Shown here in pieces: positions 60,142 through 64,000 of a stretch of DNA of 64,000 bases (the stretch's first letter is position 1; the number at the start of each line of letters is the position of its first letter). Where the stretch lies: positions 25,020 through 89,019 of the forward strand of contig LNEO01000249.1 in the NCBI GenBank assembly GCA_001465015.1. The letters are read 5' to 3'. The DNA comes from Deltaproteobacteria bacterium Ga0077539. Its GTDB lineage: Bacteria; Myxococcota_A; Polyangia; Polyangiales; Ga0077539. The notes beneath the pieces were generated by a model. It was not told the DNA's origin, searched no databases, and saw nothing but the letters and a program-made list of their open reading frames with translations. A program made the translations under genes and the position numbers.

Positions 60142-62379
60142 TCACTCCGCTTCTTCGGGACCGCCCCACACGGGGAGGTCCTTCAGCGCCTTGCGTGCCT
60201 CGGCCGACGTCGGAACACCCCATCGCTCGAAGAAGGGGCCGAGATCGCGACCCACCCTGCGCGAGAGCCGCGTGAGCCACTGATCGCGCTTGTCGTCGTC
60301 GTCCTTCGGCTGCTCGTCGTCCGAGAGCCCTCGGTACTCGGCGAACACCTCGATGAACGGGCGCCAACCAAACGCCGCCTGCACCTGCGCGTACATCAGC
60401 AGCGCGAGGAACGGATCTTCCTTCCAACGCGCGAATTTGCCCCCCTTTCGCTGGTGTTCCTTCAGCTTCGCCAACGGCTCCTGGAGCATCGGGTGCTCGA
60501 TCGGACGCACGCCGCACAGCGCTTCGGTCACGAACAACACGAACACGTTGTTCGTCACTTCGTCCGTGCCGTCGAAGGTCCACGCGTCTTGCTGCACGTT
60601 GTGCCCGAGCTCGTGCAGCGTCCCCCACGCGCCGTCGCTCACCACCTTGCGCGGCTCGAGGATCGAGAACAGCGCCTGGTCCTCGGCGTCGACGAGCCCG
60701 ACGATCGGGTAGCCCGAGTGCAGATAGCCAAGCGACGGCTGCCGATCTGCGACGATCCTTTCGGCTCTGCGGTACTCGACGCCCGAGAGCTCTTCGTAAC
60801 AGCGCAGCGCGCGATCCCAGAAGCGCATCACCGCCTCGGGGTCGTCGATCGGTCGCAGCGCGTCCGACGGAAACGTGATGACGAACCGATCGCACTCGAA
60901 TTCGCCCCACGGCGCAGGCGCGTGTCGACCGCTCTGCTGCCAGTCGCGTACGTTCGTCTCTCCGAGCACGAACCGCGGCGCGGCGACACAGTCGCGGAGC
61001 TCGACCTCGTACGGTCCCGCCTCGCCGTCCTCCGCGACCACCACGTACACGAGCCCGCCGAACGGGGACGCCACGCGAGTCACCACGTCAGTGAGCGGGT
61101 ACTCGAACGAGAGCTCGGGCCAGCGCTGCCAGTCGCCTTCGTCCGACGCGTAGTCCGCGTCGTCCTTCGCGCCGCTCGTTCGGTCATCGTCCGTATAGAG
61201 CTCGTCGATGTGCGCGCCCACTCGCACGCGCAGTCCTCGCTCGAGCGCCTCCTCGCTGACCTCGACCTCGAACACTGTTCCAGGGCGCGCGTAGCGCCCG
61301 GTGCTCACCCATCGCGCGACGCTCCCGTCGACCGTCAGCGAACAGGGCTCGTCTTCAGCGTCCTCGGAAACAGCGCCAGGGTAGTCGTGAGTCGCCTCGC
61401 ACGCAGAGACCTCGTCTGGGGGAAGCTCCTTCCAACGAGCAGTCTGCAGAAAAACAACCGATCGCTTCCATCGCTCGTCGCCGTCGATCGGCGACTCTGG
61501 CGTCGGCGCGAGCTCGTCTTGCATCTCTTGAAATGCCTCGTCGATCGCCGCAGAGAGCGCGCTCCAATCCGCGCCGTTTCGCGCGGCAGCGCGAATCCAG
61601 CGCAGCGCGCTTCGCACGGGGATCGAGAGCGCGTCGTCCACCGGCGGGTCCTCGTCGCCGGACAACCAGCCTGTCAGCGCGCTGATCTCTGTGCCCATAT
61701 GGGCGCGATCCGCGAGCTCGTTGTCCACCTCGACGTCGATCTCTTCGGACCCGTCTCCAGGCAGCGCTGTTTCTTCGTCCCAGATCACTCCCAGCGAGGG
61801 AGCGAGCAACGCAGACTGCGCCATCGGCGCGACGCGGCCGCGCACCTTCGGGCCGTAGTGGGGGTGCGCCCAGCCCGTTCCCGCGACGAGCAGCCCGCCG
61901 CCGTTGGTGACGAAGGCCTCGATCGCCGCGCGGTCCTCTTCGGACAACGTCGCGTCGTTGGTGATGATCACGTCGCGCTTTCCCGCCGCGCGTCGAGCGT
62001 CGCTGATCGCGCCTTCGGCGTCGAACGCCGAGCAGCCCTGCGCCTCGAGCCACACGGCCAGCTCGCTCTGGCCGTGTACGAGGACCCTCGCGTCGGTGTC
62101 TTTGTTCGATGCCCACGCGAGCGCGTTGAGCACGAGCTGCTTTCTGCCATCGGCCGAGTCTTCGTCGAGCTCGATCATGTCTTCGTGCCCGAACGCCACC
62201 ACGCGACCTTTGCCCCACGGGGCGGCGGCGACGAGCGCTTCGGGGCGCCCGTCGACCTCGCACGCCACGACGACGACCGCGTCTTGCCCGCAAACGAGCA
62301 GCGTTCCGCACGCGTCGGACACGGTCACAGAATCGATGTCTCGAAGGATCCGCTCGCGGATCGACTCTCCGTCAGCCAT
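60142..62379 (-). CDS. M60-type (enhancin/TCAF-like) metallopeptidase
   Basis: A 745-residue protein. The N-terminal part (residues about 25-180) resembles a glutamine-amidotransferase-like fold found in TCAF proteins (VVAFGHEDMIEL, IITNDATLSEEDRAAIEAFV). The M60 catalytic domain lies in residues about 390-700 with the HExxH motif at residue 589 (HELGHNVQQ) and further conserved acidic residues downstream. There is no signal peptide, so it may be cytoplasmic or exported by another path. M60 enzymes act on glycoproteins such as mucins. Confidence 0.85.
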   Translation of the reverse strand: MADGESIRERILRDIDSVTVSDACGTLLVCGQDAVVVVACEVDGRPEALVAAAPWGKGRVVAFGHEDMIELDEDSADGRKQLVLNALAWASNKDTDARVLVHGQSELAVWLEAQGCSAFDAEGAISDARRAAGKRDVIITNDATLSEEDRAAIEAFVTNGGGLLVAGTGWAHPHYGPKVRGRVAPMAQSALLAPSLGVIWDEETALPGDGSEEIDVEVDNELADRAHMGTEISALTGWLSGDEDPPVDDALSIPVRSALRWIRAAARNGADWSALSAAIDEAFQEMQDELAPTPESPIDGDERWKRSVVFLQTARWKELPPDEVSACEATHDYPGAVSEDAEDEPCSLTVDGSVARWVSTGRYARPGTVFEVEVSEEALERGLRVRVGAHIDELYTDDDRTSGAKDDADYASDEGDWQRWPELSFEYPLTDVVTRVASPFGGLVYVVVAEDGEAGPYEVELRDCVAAPRFVLGETNVRDWQQSGRHAPAPWGEFECDRFVITFPSDALRPIDDPEAVMRFWDRALRCYEELSGVEYRRAERIVADRQPSLGYLHSGYPIVGLVDAEDQALFSILEPRKVVSDGAWGTLHELGHNVQQDAWTFDGTDEVTNNVFVLFVTEALCGVRPIEHPMLQEPLAKLKEHQRKGGKFARWKEDPFLALLMYAQVQAAFGWRPFIEVFAEYRGLSDDEQPKDDDDKRDQWLTRLSRRVGRDLGPFFERWGVPTSAEARKALKDLPVWGGPEEAE

Positions 62380-62429
62380 ACACCACAGTACCGCGGCGCC
62401 ACGGATCCGATCACCGACCGCGCGCTCAG

Positions 62430-62864
62430 TCAGCGCACGCGACCAGCTGAGCGTGGTGAAACCCGAGCCTCGGATTCGCGCGCATCGGTGAAGACCCCCG
62501 TCTCGTACGGCGCGTCCATCACTTGAAAAAAACCAGCGACGACCGCGCCCACCATCGCCTCAGGGCGCACTAGCGCCAGGCGCGTCACCTTGGCCGACAG
62601 CGCCCGATGATTTCGTGTGACGTACGCGCGCAGCACCTCGAAGGCCTGCGGATCCGCGCCTTCGAGCCGCGACGCGTCGACGAGCGAGACGTGCGGCTCG
62701 CATTCGGGTCTGAGCTCGACGGTCAACGCGCTCGCGAGCGACTCGATGTCACCTCGGTTTGGTCGGTCCCACAGCGCGAAGCCAAACGCTCGCGGCAACG
62801 CCCAGTAGATGGATCGCTCGAACGCGAGGTACTGCCCCTCCGGCCGCGCGACGAACGCTGCCAT
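62430..62864 (-). CDS. Stand-alone sensor-like domain, similar to N-terminus of AraC-type regulators
   Basis: A 144-residue protein with the ATG at 62864 preferred, since sequence upstream is Arg-rich and non-conserved. The body (FVARPEGQYLAFERSIYWALPRAF..., VTRLALVRPEAMVGAVVAGFFQVMDAPYETGVF) looks like the N-terminal domain that precedes an AraC HTH in some Myxococcota regulators, but no DNA-binding domain follows here. Either it is a truncated regulator or a separate signalling domain. The assignment is from memory of the family and is tentative. Confidence 0.4.
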   Translation of the reverse strand: MAAFVARPEGQYLAFERSIYWALPRAFGFALWDRPNRGDIESLASALTVELRPECEPHVSLVDASRLEGADPQAFEVLRAYVTRNHRALSAKVTRLALVRPEAMVGAVVAGFFQVMDAPYETGVFTDARESEARVSPRSAGRVR

Positions 62865-63146
62865 CGACGCGTCGCGCTCGAGGGCGTCGCGAGACGTGGC
62901 GTCGGCTCGACGGCGGTCGCGTTTGGGATCGATGGTGGCGATCGTGCTCCCGCCTCGCAGGCGCGACCATCGCAATTGCTCGTCTGCTACAGGATCGTTG
63001 CGTCCTGGGAAGTGACGGCCAATCGGGGCTCGAGCCGCGACCTGCCGCCCGTTCTCGCCCGCGGAAAGAAACCAAAGGTAGAGCAGCGTCCCGCTCGGGG
63101 GGCCGATCGACGCGCGAGGGCAACAGCCGCGGTGTACGATCGACTC

Positions 63147-64000
63147 ATGAACGCAGCTCATCGCGTCGCCAGCACGCTCTGTGTGGCGCTCGCCATGCTC
63201 GGATGTTCGGACGGCACGTCCACGCCAGACGCCGCGACGCGTGACGCCAACCGGCTCGATGGCGCGCTCGACGCGCGAACGGACGACGTGTCGAACGGCG
63301 TCGATGTCTCGATCGTCTCGGACGCCGACGCGACGACGGGCGACGCGATGGTGCCGGACGGCGGCGGGTGCAGCGACGGGTGCGCGACGCCGGGATTCGC
63401 GTGCTCGGAGGGGCGGTGCGTCGCCGACTGCCGACTCCGAAGAGCCACGGCGTGCGCCGGCACCGAGGTCTGCGACTACTCCGATGGACGCTGCAAAGAG
63501 CCGAGCTCTTGCGTGGTCACCGGTGGCTTCAACGCGTGCGGCGAAGAGATGCAGTGCGGCCCCGGCTCGGAGTGCACCAGCGACGGGCGCTGCGTCGCCG
63601 ACGGGCGCTGCGACGGAGTTCAGTGCGAGGGGCTACGTTGCTACGGCGTCAGCTGTCCGTGCGCGCGCTCTCCGGCCCGATGCGAAGTCGCGCCGCTCGC
63701 CCGATTGAACTCGGCAGAGTTCGTCGGCGCGATTCCCACCAACACGCGACCGGACGAGGGGATCATCGACCTCGAGTTCGACGACGTGTGCGCCGCGTAC
63801 GCCGTCACCGTGATCTCTGGTCAGGATCACTTGCGACAGATGACCCGCGACGGAACGTTTCGCTCATGGGGCGGCGCCTCCAACCTCGACATGGGCGAGG
63901 TCGCGATCCGTCGCAACCCGAACGGCACCGTCGGCACCGACCTCGGCGAAGTCGCCCTCACGTACGCGTGTATCTCCGGTTGCACGGCGACCACCGAAGA
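63147..64000 (+). CDS. Cys-rich lipoprotein, 5' part (runs off the window)
   Basis: An open frame of 284 codons to the right edge, so the C-terminus is missing. The N-terminus (MNAAHRVASTLCVALAMLGCSDG) has a clear lipobox. A short Asp-rich linker (residues about 22-75) precedes Cys-rich units (GGGCSDGCATPGFAC, CVADCRLR, CKEPSSC, CGEEMQCGPGSEC), followed by a beta-rich segment without Cys. Like other lipoproteins in this window it is probably surface-exposed. The ATG at 63147 is the first good start. Confidence 0.75.
   Translation, partial: MNAAHRVASTLCVALAMLGCSDGTSTPDAATRDANRLDGALDARTDDVSNGVDVSIVSDADATTGDAMVPDGGGCSDGCATPGFACSEGRCVADCRLRRATACAGTEVCDYSDGRCKEPSSCVVTGGFNACGEEMQCGPGSECTSDGRCVADGRCDGVQCEGLRCYGVSCPCARSPARCEVAPLARLNSAEFVGAIPTNTRPDEGIIDLEFDDVCAAYAVTVISGQDHLRQMTRDGTFRSWGGASNLDMGEVAIRRNPNGTVGTDLGEVALTYACISGCTATTE

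Noticed and set aside
1..64000. tRNA, rRNA, CRISPR, prophage or transposase genes
   Set aside because: No T-psi-C type motif, rRNA signature, transposase motif (DDE, Tyr recombinase) or integrase was found; absence by eye is not proof and a tRNAscan or profile search would settle it.

Overview
The window is GC-rich, almost wholly coding DNA from a chromosome that looks like a predatory or soil delta-type bacterium of the Myxococcota, probably class Polyangia (Sandaracinaceae-like). The evidence is indirect: many lipoproteins with Asp/Thr-rich linkers of the 'D-A-T-D' type, MYXO-CTERM-like C-termini (Cys-rich patch, hydrophobic helix, Arg cluster), RCC1-repeat lipoproteins, Cys-rich repeat surface proteins, a membrane-anchored Ser/Thr kinase, a hybrid histidine kinase with a phosphotransfer domain, and sigma-54-like promoters before type IV pilin genes. 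No rRNA, tRNA, CRISPR array, prophage, transposase or integrase was seen.

Layout. 1-8.2 kb: end of a dienoyl-CoA isomerase-like crotonase, two tandem RCC1 lipoproteins, then a housekeeping run (surE, apt overlapping by 4 nt, a 2OG-Fe(II) oxygenase, argS, a stand-alone E2-type acyltransferase domain). 8.3-10.3 kb: three type IV pilin-like genes, two with sigma-54-like promoters. 10.4-13.8 kb (minus): NYN/LOTUS RNA-binding protein, calcium-binding-repeat surface protein, GST-like protein. 13.9-15.7 kb: esterase lipoprotein and GIDE-like membrane protein. 15.7-19.9 kb (minus): an archaeal-type TrmY methyltransferase, a 955-residue orphan membrane protein and a papain-fold-like exported protein. 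19.98-26.8 kb: acyltransferase and atypical SDR pair, GH5 endoglycoceramidase-like lipoprotein, and a 1021-residue surface protein with nine tandem 32-residue Cys repeats. 27.3-34.4 kb (minus): repeat lipoprotein, carotenoid oxygenase, membrane protein, hybrid sensor kinase. 34.6-46.3 kb: orphan protein, an 80-bp tandem DNA repeat, a lipoprotein hydrolase whose frame continues past a TGA, an SDR epimerase, DMT and MFS transporters, and a 1015-residue Cys-rich lipoprotein. 46.3-56.7 kb (mostly minus): a TPR-sirtuin-lipoyl fusion, PanE, an amine oxidase, and a regulator/ferredoxin-reductase/fatty-acid-desaturase cluster, then a Ser/Thr kinase. 56.9-64 kb: PARP-type zinc finger protein, choice-of-anchor V/MYXO-CTERM protein, PAP2 phosphatase, M60-type peptidase, a regulator-like fragment and the start of another Cys-rich lipoprotein.

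The most striking item is the protein at 46325-48796, which joins TPR repeats, a zinc-binding Sir2 domain and a 2-oxoglutarate-dehydrogenase-type lipoyl domain in one chain. Sirtuins acting on or with lipoylated proteins are known, but I do not know this covalent arrangement as a described system. Other items worth checking are the TrmY homologue, the in-frame TGA in the hydrolase at 36556-39021, the PARP-type zinc finger, the hairpin-forming 80-bp repeat and the sigma-54-like pilin promoters.
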